A DNA stretch of 17,017 nucleotides from Candidatus Zhuqueibacterota bacterium (GCA_011775825.1 JAABYK010000463.1:9201-26217); one strand, 5' to 3'; numbered from the stretch's first letter, positions 6,219 through 14,112 are shown. Translations and numbers: made by a program. Notes: generated by a model from the letters alone, not told the origin.

Positions 6219-7013
6219 ATGAAATTTGCCGATACTTGGAGCCATCCACCCAGAGATTTAACCCTTTCGAGAGATGAAGTCCATGTCTGGTGCACTTTTC
6301 TGCAGCAATCCAAGACTCAAATTCATCGACTGGAGCAAACGCTCTCTGTGGAAGAACAAATCCGGATGAAACGGTTCTATTTCCAGAAAGACAGAGGGCA
6401 CTTTATTGTGGCGCGTGGCGTGCTCAGGGATATCCTTGGTCGTTACCTGCATCGACAGCCGGGGGAACTCAATTTTTGCTATAACTCTTACGGAAAACCT
6501 GCTTTGACGCCGGAATCGGGCGGGAAAATACTTAGCTTTAATGTGTCTCACTCTGCTGGCATTGCCCTCTATGCTATCACTTGTGGCCGAAGTGTGGGTA
6601 TCGATGTTGAACAGGTCCGTCCTGAGTTTGCCCGTGACGGGATTGCCGAACGATTCTTTTCGGCCGAGGAGATCAAGGCGCTACGGGCTCTTCCGGAAGA
6701 CCAGAAGAAAGATGCCTTTTTTAACTGCTGGACTCGTAAAGAGGCGTTTATCAAAGCCACAGGGCAAGGCGTTTCTTTTGGTCTCGAAAATTTTTCGGTG
6801 TCTCTGACGCCGCATGAACCGGCCGCTCTTCTTAGCATAAAAGGGGAGAGCCAAGAAGACCCTTGTTGGTCATTAAAAAAATTGCCCGTCTTACCTGGTT
6901 ACAAAGCTGCTCTTGCGGTAGAGGGTCATGGCTGGCAGCTTAAAAAGTGGCAATGGCAGCTATCTGAGCATACTCACGAGGATGCGGGCACCAACATTGA
7001 ATTCGATAAATAA
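6219..7013 (+). CDS. 4'-phosphopantetheinyl transferase, Sfp/AcpT type
   Basis: The product moves 4'-phosphopantetheine from coenzyme A to a serine of acyl or peptidyl carrier proteins. At 264 residues it is slightly longer than Sfp (about 224). The family core is clear: an N-terminal half with RFYFQKDRGHFIVARGVLR, then the FNVSHS motif (107-112), VGIDVEQVRP with metal ligands D129 and E131, FFSAEEIKAL (146-155), and the signature WTRKEAFIKATGQG with E175 and K179. All residues expected for an active enzyme are present. The last 25 residues (after KKWQWQL) are polar and probably an extension. No carrier protein is encoded in the window, so its target lies elsewhere. The type II thioesterase at 3077 implies NRPS/PKS-type chemistry. 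It is 22 bases before the sulfatase-fold gene and probably co-transcribed. Confidence 0.92.
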   Translation: MKFADTWSHPPRDLTLSRDEVHVWCTFLQQSKTQIHRLEQTLSVEEQIRMKRFYFQKDRGHFIVARGVLRDILGRYLHRQPGELNFCYNSYGKPALTPESGGKILSFNVSHSAGIALYAITCGRSVGIDVEQVRPEFARDGIAERFFSAEEIKALRALPEDQKKDAFFNCWTRKEAFIKATGQGVSFGLENFSVSLTPHEPAALLSIKGESQEDPCWSLKKLPVLPGYKAALAVEGHGWQLKKWQWQLSEHTHEDAGTNIEFDK

Positions 7014-7035
7014 TAATAAATAAACCCAAACCTAA

Positions 7036-8442
7036 ATGATAATGAAACGACCCAACATCATTCTAATCTCGATCGATACTCTGCGTGCGGATCACTTGTC
7101 CTGTTATGGATATGAACGAATCACCACCCCACATATAGACCGACTCGCCGGGGAAGGAGTCTTGTTTACAAACGCTTATTCCACCGCCGTCTGGACGCCG
7201 CCGGCTCATGCTTCAATGCTGACCGGGCTTTATCCCAATGCACACGGAGTCATTCACCAGAATAGACTGGGTGATGACTTTCCAACTGTAGCAGAAATAT
7301 TGCAAAGAAGCGGGTATCAAACCGCTGGATTCGTGAACAACAGCCAGGTAGGGGAATTGGTTGGCTTAAGCCGCGGCCACGACGATTTTTACGAAATTTG
7401 GCGAGGACTCTCCAAAGAACAGATTGTTAAGCGAGCTATTTATAATGCTCGAAGATTTGCCGGTTATACAGACCATGGTGCATCCGAAACCAACAAACTG
7501 ATTTTTCACTGGTTAACGAAAAAGTGGAAACGGGGAAAACCGTTCTATATGTTTATCCATCATATCGACGCCCACAATCCCCTGAAAGCACCTCGCCCTT
7601 TCAGATTCAAATATCTCACTGAGAGTTTGCGTAAGCAGGTAGATATGGCAAAAATCTGGAAGATTGCCGACAATCCGCTCGTCTGCTTTACAGACGATCT
7701 TGAACTCAATGAAGCAGAAATTGAAGCCGTTACCTGTCTCTATGACGAAGAAATTAATTATGTCGATTGCAAAATCGGCGAGCTGGTTGATTACCTTGCT
7801 CATATGAAGCTGCTCGACCATAGTTTGTTGATCGTGACGGCAGATCATGGCGAGCATTTGGGGGAACATAACCTGTATTCCCATGTGGCAAGCTTGTACG
7901 AGCCCATTGTACACATTCCATTAATCTTAAGGTATCCCCGTGAACTGGCGTCCGAAGCTGCAAGTGATCAGCCGGTTCAGCATATCGATCTCTTGCCGAC
8001 AATTCTGGAAGTTGGTGGTTCAGATGAAGGATATAAGTTAAACGGCGCGGGACGAAATCTATTTGAATGCCTGAATGGGGAAGAGGCGTCCCGAATTTTA
8101 TTTGCCGAGTGGGAGGGCCGCATTCCATATTTTGTGCGCAATAAATTACAGGGCGTAAGAAACCATCCGCTGGTCGAACGGTTTAGGAACCAGCTCTGGA
8201 TGGCACGTTGGGGCAGCTTTAAACTCATTGCCGATTCTAAAGGTCACTTCGAGTTATATAATTTAGACGAAGACCCCCAGGAACAGGTCAATCTGTATGG
8301 GAAAGCGTCAACGATCTTTGATCAACTTCGGAACGCTTTGGAAGATTGGCGAAATTCTGGTGCTTCCCCTGTAACTTCGAGATCCTATGATTATGAGGAT
8401 GAAACCTTAAGAAAACATTTAAAAGCCTTGGGTTATTTGTAG
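7036..8442 (+). CDS. Sulfatase-fold (alkaline phosphatase superfamily) hydrolase or transferase with Thr at the nucleophile position
   Basis: This protein of 468 residues belongs to the sulfatase family (PF00884) by RPNIILISIDTLRADHLSCYG (metal ligand D14), HHIDAHNP (175-182) and TADHGEHLGEH (D270, H271). In true sulfatases the nucleophile is the Cys or Ser of C/S-x-P-x-R, matured to formylglycine. Here the aligned segment is TPPAHASMLTG (54-64), so Thr54 stands at that position and His replaces Arg. Such variants fit phosphodiesterases or phosphoglycerol/phosphoethanolamine transferases better than sulfate esterases. No signal peptide is seen, and the N-terminus goes straight into the core strand. 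The last residues, HLKALGYL, are a terminus shared by many family members. The start may be ATG 7036 or 7042. It is five bases before the first flippase. A role in decorating or trimming the surface glycan is inferred from context. Confidence 0.82.
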   Translation: MIMKRPNIILISIDTLRADHLSCYGYERITTPHIDRLAGEGVLFTNAYSTAVWTPPAHASMLTGLYPNAHGVIHQNRLGDDFPTVAEILQRSGYQTAGFVNNSQVGELVGLSRGHDDFYEIWRGLSKEQIVKRAIYNARRFAGYTDHGASETNKLIFHWLTKKWKRGKPFYMFIHHIDAHNPLKAPRPFRFKYLTESLRKQVDMAKIWKIADNPLVCFTDDLELNEAEIEAVTCLYDEEINYVDCKIGELVDYLAHMKLLDHSLLIVTADHGEHLGEHNLYSHVASLYEPIVHIPLILRYPRELASEAASDQPVQHIDLLPTILEVGGSDEGYKLNGAGRNLFECLNGEEASRILFAEWEGRIPYFVRNKLQGVRNHPLVERFRNQLWMARWGSFKLIADSKGHFELYNLDEDPQEQVNLYGKASTIFDQLRNALEDWRNSGASPVTSRSYDYEDETLRKHLKALGYL

Positions 8443-8447
8443 AAAAC

Positions 8448-9902
8448 ATGATCAAAGAGCTGTTCAGGCAGTCTTCCTGGTACTTTCTCGGATATGGTGC
8501 TGGTTTCATTTTAGGCTTGATCGCTTTCCCGATTTGGACGCGGTATTTTACAATCGAAGAATATGGGATACTCAGTCTTATCGCGGTAGGGATTACATTT
8601 GCAACGCCGATCACGAAACTTGGTTTACATAAATCGGTTCTCAGATTTTTCTCGGAATTTCGGAACGGGAAGAGTGACCTCCCAGAAGCTACTTTCTATA
8701 CGACCTTTTTTATAGGCTCTCTCACTTTAGGGGTGTTAATTGGGTTGCTCATTTTGGGCGGCATTATTGTTTCAGGCCCCGAACAAATTGACAATACGAA
8801 AACACACAGCTTGTTTATATTGGCTGGCCTAACGCTCATTCTTATTCCAGGCAATTCAATTTATTTTCCTTTCCTTCGAGTCGAGGAGAAACCAAAGGAA
8901 TTTGTTTTTATCAAAATCCTTCAATCCTGCTTACGGCTGACGCTGAGTGTACTTTTTGTTTTTGTTTTTCTGCTCGGATTGCATGGCATCTATTTTTCAG
9001 CCTTGTGTGTGCAGGCAGTTATGCTCTTTTACGTTTTCTTCGCTCTCAAGAGACAAAATAAGTTCATGCTTTCGTCATTTTCGATGGGATTGCTCATCGA
9101 AGCTTTACAGTTCGGTGTTCCCTTGATCGCCGCAACTTTAGCAAATCATATTTCGAACTTAGGTGACCGGTTTGTGTTGCAATTATTGTTAGGCTCCGAA
9201 GCGGTCGGTTTATATGCCGTGGGCTATGGCTTAACGACGCAACTCAAGTCTTTATTAGCTGTTGGGATGTTTGTGATCACACCGATGTATGTTAAAATAT
9301 GGCATGAACAGGGTCGGAAAAAAACCGAACAATTCCTCAACTCGGTTTTGGATTTCTACCTGATGGTAGCGATCCCGGCAATCATATTATTTTCTGCCTT
9401 CGGGGGCGATATTCTGGTTTTGCTGGCTTCCTCGAAATATCAACAGGCACAGGTTCTTATACCTTATCTCGCTGCTCCACTTCTCTTGCACGGTGCGATT
9501 TCCATTTATACGGCGGGCATTTTCATCCACAAAAAAACCAAGTTAATATTGTACTTTACAGTTGGCGCAGGAACTCTAAATATTATTTTAAATTTAATAC
9601 TTATCCCCACTATGGGAATCGTTGGGGCCGCTGTTGCAACGCTGGTTTCCTATGCGTTTCTCATTGCTTTGGCGAACATCTTTTCCTCGAAATTCTTAAG
9701 AGTTCGATTAAACTATACGGGGATAATGAAATATTTAGCGGCCTCAGTAGTAGCGGCGACCTTTCTTCGTTTCATCACCATAGAAATATTTTTTGGTATC
9801 ATTCTAAAATTATTGATTGGTATTGTGATATATTCAGCTTCGATGTGGGTTTTTGATGCTAGGATTAGACAAAAAGTGAGGATGGCGTTTCACAGATTAT
9901 GA
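8448..9902 (+). CDS. Polysaccharide flippase, Wzx/PST family (first of tandem pair)
   Basis: At 484 residues with about 12-14 hydrophobic segments, this is the size and topology of MOP-superfamily flippases that move lipid-linked sugar repeats across the inner membrane. The N-terminus (LGYGAGFILGLIAFPIWTRY, then FTIEEYGILSLIAVG) carries the family pattern in which a first helix leads to a T-R-Y/H-F-x-x-x-EYG loop. A central segment, NHISNLGDRFVLQLLLGSEA, and LIPTMGIVGAAVATLVSYAF near the C-terminus are also typical. It lies five bases after the sulfatase-fold gene, and its stop overlaps the next start (ATGA). The next gene is a close paralogue. The substrate cannot be predicted from sequence. 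Confidence 0.88.
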   Translation: MIKELFRQSSWYFLGYGAGFILGLIAFPIWTRYFTIEEYGILSLIAVGITFATPITKLGLHKSVLRFFSEFRNGKSDLPEATFYTTFFIGSLTLGVLIGLLILGGIIVSGPEQIDNTKTHSLFILAGLTLILIPGNSIYFPFLRVEEKPKEFVFIKILQSCLRLTLSVLFVFVFLLGLHGIYFSALCVQAVMLFYVFFALKRQNKFMLSSFSMGLLIEALQFGVPLIAATLANHISNLGDRFVLQLLLGSEAVGLYAVGYGLTTQLKSLLAVGMFVITPMYVKIWHEQGRKKTEQFLNSVLDFYLMVAIPAIILFSAFGGDILVLLASSKYQQAQVLIPYLAAPLLLHGAISIYTAGIFIHKKTKLILYFTVGAGTLNIILNLILIPTMGIVGAAVATLVSYAFLIALANIFSSKFLRVRLNYTGIMKYLAASVVAATFLRFITIEIFFGIILKLLIGIVIYSASMWVFDARIRQKVRMAFHRL

Positions 9903-11350
9903 TTAAGCGGCTGTTAGGCCTAACTTCGTGGTATGTTGTACCCTATGTCGTAGGGGCGGCGATCGGGTTTGCTGTTTTCCCGGTTTGGACGCGACACTTC
10001 ACTGTGAAAGAATACGGCATGATGAGTGTCATCGACGTCACGCTTATGTTTGTGGCGCCGCTGGCAAAATTTGGTTTGCCCAAGTCCGCTCTCAGGTTTT
10101 TCTCTGAATTTCAAACAGGCAAGAGAAGCCTACCTATAGAAAGTTACTATACCACACTTTTTATAGGCGTGCTTGCCTTAAGCGGAATTGTTGTAGGCGT
10201 ATTTTATGCCGTTATCCTGATATTAGGGCCGGACCGAGTGGGCGGTAAACAACTGCATGAACTCTTTACACTGGCTGGTGTGCTCATCTTTTTGGGTGCC
10301 GGTGTTGGTGTTTTTAATGCCAGTTTGCGAGCGGAACAAAAGGCTAAATTTTTTGCGGGTATGTCCGTCACCTCTTTAGCAATAAGCCTGCCACTTGCGC
10401 TAATTCTGGTATTTGGCTTTTCACTTGGCGTCAAGGGCATTTATATTGGTTCCATTTGCATGCAGGGCTCTTTGCTCCTGTTCATTTTCTGGTTTCTCAG
10501 GCAACAAAACAAGTTGGTTCCTTCTGCCTTTTCATTTGCTTTTCTCATTGAAGCGATTCGTTTTGGCTTCCCCCTTGTACCTGCGGAATTGGCCAATATG
10601 ATCTCAAATATCGGGGATAGGTATCTTCTGCAAATTTTCTTAGGCTCCCAAGCCGTCGGTCTCTACGCCGTTGCATACGGCTTAACCCTGCACTTGAAAT
10701 CGCTGTTGACCCTTACAATGGTTGCCGTCATGCCAATGTATCTTGAAATTTGGGAACAGCATGGCCGGGAGAAGACCGAGAAATTCCTCAGCTCCGTTCT
10801 GGACTATTATTTAATGCTGGCCATCCCCGCGATTATTTTGTTCTCCTTTTTTGGGGATGACATCATGATATTGATGGCTTCTTCAAAATATGAAGGGGCT
10901 CGAGGCTTGTTGCCATATCTTGCTGCCCCCCTGATTTTACATGGCGCTATTTCCATTTATACGGCAGGCCTCTACATCCATAAGAGAACCAGTCTGGTAT
11001 TGTATTTCACGCTTGGTGCTGGGGTCTTGAATGTCATCCTCAATATCGTATTCATTCCTCTGATGGGTATTGTTGGGGCGGCCGTTGCCACGCTAATTTC
11101 CTATATTTGTTTGATCGCTTTGGCTAACATCTTTTCATCGAAATTTATAACAATTCAACTAAACTACGGAGCGATAGTGAAATACGTAGCAGCTTCAGTC
11201 ATGGCGGCGGTCTTCCTTCGCTTCATTGACATAGAAATATTCTTAGGCATTGTTTTGAAATTATTTATTGGGATTCTCATATATTCAGCCGCCATGCTGA
11301 TGATTGATGGTAGAATAAGAGAAAAAGTAAGAATGGCATTCAAGATGTAA
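9899..11350 (+). CDS. Polysaccharide flippase, Wzx/PST family (second of tandem pair)
   Basis: The 483-residue protein is collinear with the preceding flippase from end to end. Long blocks are nearly identical (LHGAISIYTAG, MGIVGAAVATL, LIALANIFSSKF), especially in the C-terminal 180 residues. Its start overlaps the previous stop as ATGA, giving tight translational coupling. The two copies differ more in the N-terminal third and at residues about 85-110, which may mark altered substrate recognition. The pair arose by tandem duplication and both frames are intact, so both are probably functional. They could act on two glycans, or together; this is inference. Confidence 0.88.
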   Translation: MIKRLLGLTSWYVVPYVVGAAIGFAVFPVWTRHFTVKEYGMMSVIDVTLMFVAPLAKFGLPKSALRFFSEFQTGKRSLPIESYYTTLFIGVLALSGIVVGVFYAVILILGPDRVGGKQLHELFTLAGVLIFLGAGVGVFNASLRAEQKAKFFAGMSVTSLAISLPLALILVFGFSLGVKGIYIGSICMQGSLLLFIFWFLRQQNKLVPSAFSFAFLIEAIRFGFPLVPAELANMISNIGDRYLLQIFLGSQAVGLYAVAYGLTLHLKSLLTLTMVAVMPMYLEIWEQHGREKTEKFLSSVLDYYLMLAIPAIILFSFFGDDIMILMASSKYEGARGLLPYLAAPLILHGAISIYTAGLYIHKRTSLVLYFTLGAGVLNVILNIVFIPLMGIVGAAVATLISYICLIALANIFSSKFITIQLNYGAIVKYVAASVMAAVFLRFIDIEIFLGIVLKLFIGILIYSAAMLMIDGRIREKVRMAFKM

Positions 11351-11359
11351 GAGATTCAA

Positions 11360-12118
11360 TTGGTCACTAAAGCCCTAATGAAACATCACAGCCTTGACAA
11401 ATTGCGAAAATTTGCGTTCAAAATAGGCCTGTGGAAGCCGGGTGTTCGCTTTTCCAGATATTGTGAGAAGTATCTGTTTAAAAATATCGACCTGAACGGC
11501 AAGTCCCTTCTGGATGTGGGCTGTGGTAGTGGAGACTGCATGATCTGGGCGGCGCTTAAGGGGGCGAATCCGGTTATCGGCTTAGAACCGTTCGCCGATG
11601 GCAGCGGTGCCACCCGTAAAAACCGGGAGCTTTTCCATGCCCGGCTCGAGCGTTGGAACTTGAAAAACGTGGAGCGCTTACCTTACAGATTGCAGGATTT
11701 TGACTATGCTCCGGCTACTTTTGATGTCGTCTTGATGACCGCAGCGATTAATCACCTGGACGAACAAATGTGCGTAGCGCTGCCGCAAAATCCAAGGGCT
11801 AAACAGCTCTATTCGACCACATTCCAGAAGCTGCGTTTGATGATGAAAAGCGGGGGCAAGCTCATTGTCACCGATTGCTCCGGCAGGAATCTTTTTGGCG
11901 ACCTTGGCTTGAAAAATACTTTGGCTCGGAAAATCGATTGGCGAAAACATCATTCGCCTAAATTTTGGGCACGTCTATTGAAAGAGGCTGGGTTCACCAA
12001 TTCGCAGATTAGCTGGGAAGTCAATTACTTGTCGAATTATTTAGGCATCTACAGGGTACCGTGGTTGATTTCTTACCTGACGACCAGCCGTTTCCGATTA
12101 GAAATGACCGCAAGTTAA
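11360..12118 (+). CDS. SAM-dependent class I methyltransferase
   Basis: The motif LLDVGCGSGD (50-59, counted from the TTG at 11360) is the glycine-rich SAM-binding loop of class I methyltransferases. It is followed by an acidic strand end (VIGLEPFADGSG), a QDFDYAPATFDVVLMTAAINH segment and a post-motif strand, GGKLIVTDCSG. The start is uncertain. A TTG at 11360 follows a weak AAGAGA site; the ATG at 11378 gives MKHHSLDKLRKF and lacks one. The gene begins nine bases after the second flippase stop. In this setting it may methylate a sugar or glycan terminus, or a lipid carrier, but the acceptor is unknown. The last third is poorly conserved in appearance and has a hydrophobic patch (YRVPWLISYL). 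Confidence 0.85.
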   Translation: MVTKALMKHHSLDKLRKFAFKIGLWKPGVRFSRYCEKYLFKNIDLNGKSLLDVGCGSGDCMIWAALKGANPVIGLEPFADGSGATRKNRELFHARLERWNLKNVERLPYRLQDFDYAPATFDVVLMTAAINHLDEQMCVALPQNPRAKQLYSTTFQKLRLMMKSGGKLIVTDCSGRNLFGDLGLKNTLARKIDWRKHHSPKFWARLLKEAGFTNSQISWEVNYLSNYLGIYRVPWLISYLTTSRFRLEMTAS

Positions 12119-12143
12119 GTCCTTTTACAAAACGTGAGAGAGC

Positions 12144-13493
12144 ATGTCTTTAGGACTCGGTTTAACAAAACTGATACCTATCTTAATCTATTTAGGCGGC
12201 CTTACCGTCATCTTCTTAACGTTATTTTACAAAATAGAGATCGGTATCTTTTTCCTCGTTCCCTTGTTCCCGCAGCAATCTCTGCTGGATCGTATCATGA
12301 TCTTCCCCTTGGGAAAAGATTTTGTGGACCTTCTGTTATTGGCGATAATCATAAAATGGCTGCTGAATAAATCTAAAAGCGAAGAGGGGTTTTTTCTAAA
12401 AACCCCTTTTAACTGGCCCATCCTCTTAGTGATTATTTGGACCTACTTAGAACTTTGGCGGGGGTCTTTTTACCTGGGAACCAGTCTCCCCCTTTCCCTC
12501 CGGGATCCGCGATTCGTCATCTGGAAGAATTTCATCGTCATGCCATTGATCTACTTTGTGGTCTTGAACAACATTAGGGATCCCAAACATATGAAGATCC
12601 TGGTCATCTTAATGACCGTCTCCATGCTCTTTATGGGGCTGCATTTTCGCAGCAATTTCGCTTATACCGACACGTCCAGTTACCGTCACGATATGAGATT
12701 GGTGGGCACCTTTACCTATTTGAGTCCGAATGCCATCGGGGTCTTTTTTGCACAGTATGCCATGATGCTGATAGGGCTATTTCTCATAGACAAAGACTGG
12801 TATCGGAAGGGGCTTTTTTTGCTCACCGTAGGCTTGAGTCTGTACGCTGTTACCTTTATTTTTTCCAGGGGCGGGTATGCAGCCGTGCTCCTGGGTTGGG
12901 TGTTTATCGGGTTATTCAAAGAGCGACGATTGTTAGTGCTTTTGATTGTTTTTGCCCTGACCTGGAAGTTAATCATGCCCAATGCGGTCGTCGAAAGGGT
13001 AGAAATGACCAAGGACGACACCAGCGTGCAGGAGCGACTGAGTCTGTGGAAAAGTGCCGAGCAACTGATCGCCAGTAATCCGGTCATTGGCACGGGGTAT
13101 GCCACCCTTTCGTTTTTGAACATTAGAGACGCGGTCACCGGCAAATCCAGAGATAGCTTGCACAGCGGTTATTTAGAGGTGGCCTCTGAGTTGGGAGTAA
13201 TTGGATTGGTTGTTTTTGTCTATCTTTATGTTTTGGGGTTTAGAGCCGGCTTTAGATTGTATAAGAAAACCGATGATCCTTTCATGAAGGGGCTGGGTTT
13301 TGGTCTAACAGCCTGCGTAGTAGCTGCACTTGCCGGGAACCTGGCTGGCAGCTACTGGCACTACATAAACGTATCCGGCTTTTATTGGGTATTTCTTGCT
13401 TTGGTCGTCCGAGGACTGCAACCCAGGGATGGATCGAAATCACAGCAGAGCATGCAGCGGACGGACCAAACTAGATGCTTGATTCCTAATTAA
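12144..13493 (+). CDS. O-antigen ligase/polymerase family membrane protein (Wzy/WaaL-like)
   Basis: The 449-residue protein has about 11-12 hydrophobic segments and a large loop late in the sequence, as in the O-antigen ligase family (PF04932). Diagnostic parts are FSRGGYAAVLLG (240-251), ERLSLWKSA (297-305), NPVIGTGY (312-319) and the loop end DSLHSGYLEVASELGVIGL with His340 and Glu349 at the positions usually conserved. Members polymerise lipid-linked repeats (Wzy) or transfer the finished glycan to a lipid or protein (WaaL/PglL); sequence alone does not separate these. GAGAGAG precedes the ATG. The gene follows the methyltransferase by 25 bases and ends the block. A terminator-like hairpin is embedded at 12382-12410. 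A 15-base palindrome covers the stop codon. Confidence 0.82.
   Translation: MSLGLGLTKLIPILIYLGGLTVIFLTLFYKIEIGIFFLVPLFPQQSLLDRIMIFPLGKDFVDLLLLAIIIKWLLNKSKSEEGFFLKTPFNWPILLVIIWTYLELWRGSFYLGTSLPLSLRDPRFVIWKNFIVMPLIYFVVLNNIRDPKHMKILVILMTVSMLFMGLHFRSNFAYTDTSSYRHDMRLVGTFTYLSPNAIGVFFAQYAMMLIGLFLIDKDWYRKGLFLLTVGLSLYAVTFIFSRGGYAAVLLGWVFIGLFKERRLLVLLIVFALTWKLIMPNAVVERVEMTKDDTSVQERLSLWKSAEQLIASNPVIGTGYATLSFLNIRDAVTGKSRDSLHSGYLEVASELGVIGLVVFVYLYVLGFRAGFRLYKKTDDPFMKGLGFGLTACVVAALAGNLAGSYWHYINVSGFYWVFLALVVRGLQPRDGSKSQQSMQRTDQTRCLIPN
12382..12410 (+). terminator. Intragenic terminator-like hairpin, possible attenuator
   Basis: GGGGTTTTT (12386-12394) and AAAAACCCC (12398-12406) pair perfectly around a TCT loop. 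AAGA (12382-12385) and TTTT (12407-12410) can extend the stem, with one G-T wobble. Four T residues follow the GC core on the + strand. The shape is that of a rho-independent terminator, but it lies inside a coding frame (codons for EGFFLKTPF), so it may be partial or coding-driven. Confidence 0.45.
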
Positions 13494-13499
13494 ATTAGG
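13485..13499. repeat. Fifteen-base palindrome over the stop codon of the O-antigen ligase gene
   Basis: CCTAATTAAATTAGG is a perfect 7+1+7 inverted repeat, with the TAA stop at its centre. It is too A+T-rich and lacks a T tract, so it is not a convincing terminator. It may be an operator-like site or chance. Confidence 0.3.
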
Positions 13500-13921
13500 C
13501 ACCTCTTTTCGACTAAACAAAGCATTTCTACCTAAGCCAATAAAAACGAAAACGACCTTTAAACTTGTAATTGAACAACGACTTTGGAGTTTTTAGAATC
13601 TTAAGAATAAATTGTTTCCCCATGAGCAAAGACTTTAGATCAAGCAGTTTTCAAGTTAGCAAGATACGGGATAATATGGAGTTCTTTGAGCTTCAAAGTC
13701 ATCGTTGCAACCATACGTCCGAGTTTTTTGAGATAATACATATACGGTTACGAACTTTTTTAATCAACCCGTGAACACGCAGGCGTTTGAGTAGACGGCA
13801 GGACTGCATCGAGTTTTTGGTGGGGCGCGGTCACATCAATTTGTTCTGCTAGTTGTGCATTGTCTTCCAGGGTGAAGGCAATATGCTCACTTCTGAGTCG
13901 TGAGGCTAATATGAAGTGTGT

Positions 13922-13972
13922 AATCTGTGAAATCCTCGGTTGAAAAATCCGTGAATATCCGTCAAATCCGTG
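13922..13972. repeat. Imperfect short tandem repeat of the AATCCGTGA type
   Basis: Related units follow one another: AATCTGTGA (13922), a diverged AATCCTCGGTTGA (13931), AATCCGTGA (13946), ATATCCGTCA (13955) and AATCCGTG (13965). The unit length is about 9-10 bases. It sits about 50 bases upstream of the sigma-54-like promoter. It may be a regulator-binding array or a non-functional intergenic repeat. Confidence 0.5.
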
Positions 13973-14019
13973 CGCTATTCTTTTTTTGGTTCTCACACAG
14001 TGGCTTTGGGCTTCGCCAG

Positions 14020-14036
14020 TTGGCATGGCCTTTGCA
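14020..14036 (+). promoter_or_regulatory. Predicted sigma-54 (RpoN) promoter
   Basis: TTGGCATGGCCTTTGCA matches the -24/-12 consensus TTGGCACG-R-N3-TTGCW at every defined position except T for C after TTGGCA. The GG and GC doublets have the required ten-base spacing. Transcription would start near 14047-14050, about 70 bases before the beta-helix start codon, on the correct strand. Sigma-54 promoters need an ATP-dependent activator bound upstream. Confidence 0.6.
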
Positions 14037-14107
14037 AAACTCATTTGAAATGGTGGAACCATGAACAACTTCGGATGTTCAAAGTTAACGTGAACCTGTT
14101 CAGTTGT

Positions 14108-14112
14108 GGGAG
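14108..14112 (+). promoter_or_regulatory. Shine-Dalgarno site that sets the start of the first beta-helix gene
   Basis: GGGAG lies six bases before the ATG at 14119. This favours 14119 over the in-frame TTG at 14104, which would place the site inside the coding frame. Confidence 0.6.

Noticed and set aside
13087..13103. TTGGCACGGGGTATGCC, a sigma-54-like sequence
   Set aside because: It lies inside the O-antigen ligase frame, where it encodes the conserved IGTGYA motif. It has mismatches in the -12 element, and no gene starts soon after it. It also shows that such matches arise by chance in this window.
13571..13774. 67-codon plus-strand frame after the O-antigen ligase gene
   Set aside because: It starts at a TTG without a ribosome binding site and shows no domain or coding-like periodicity.
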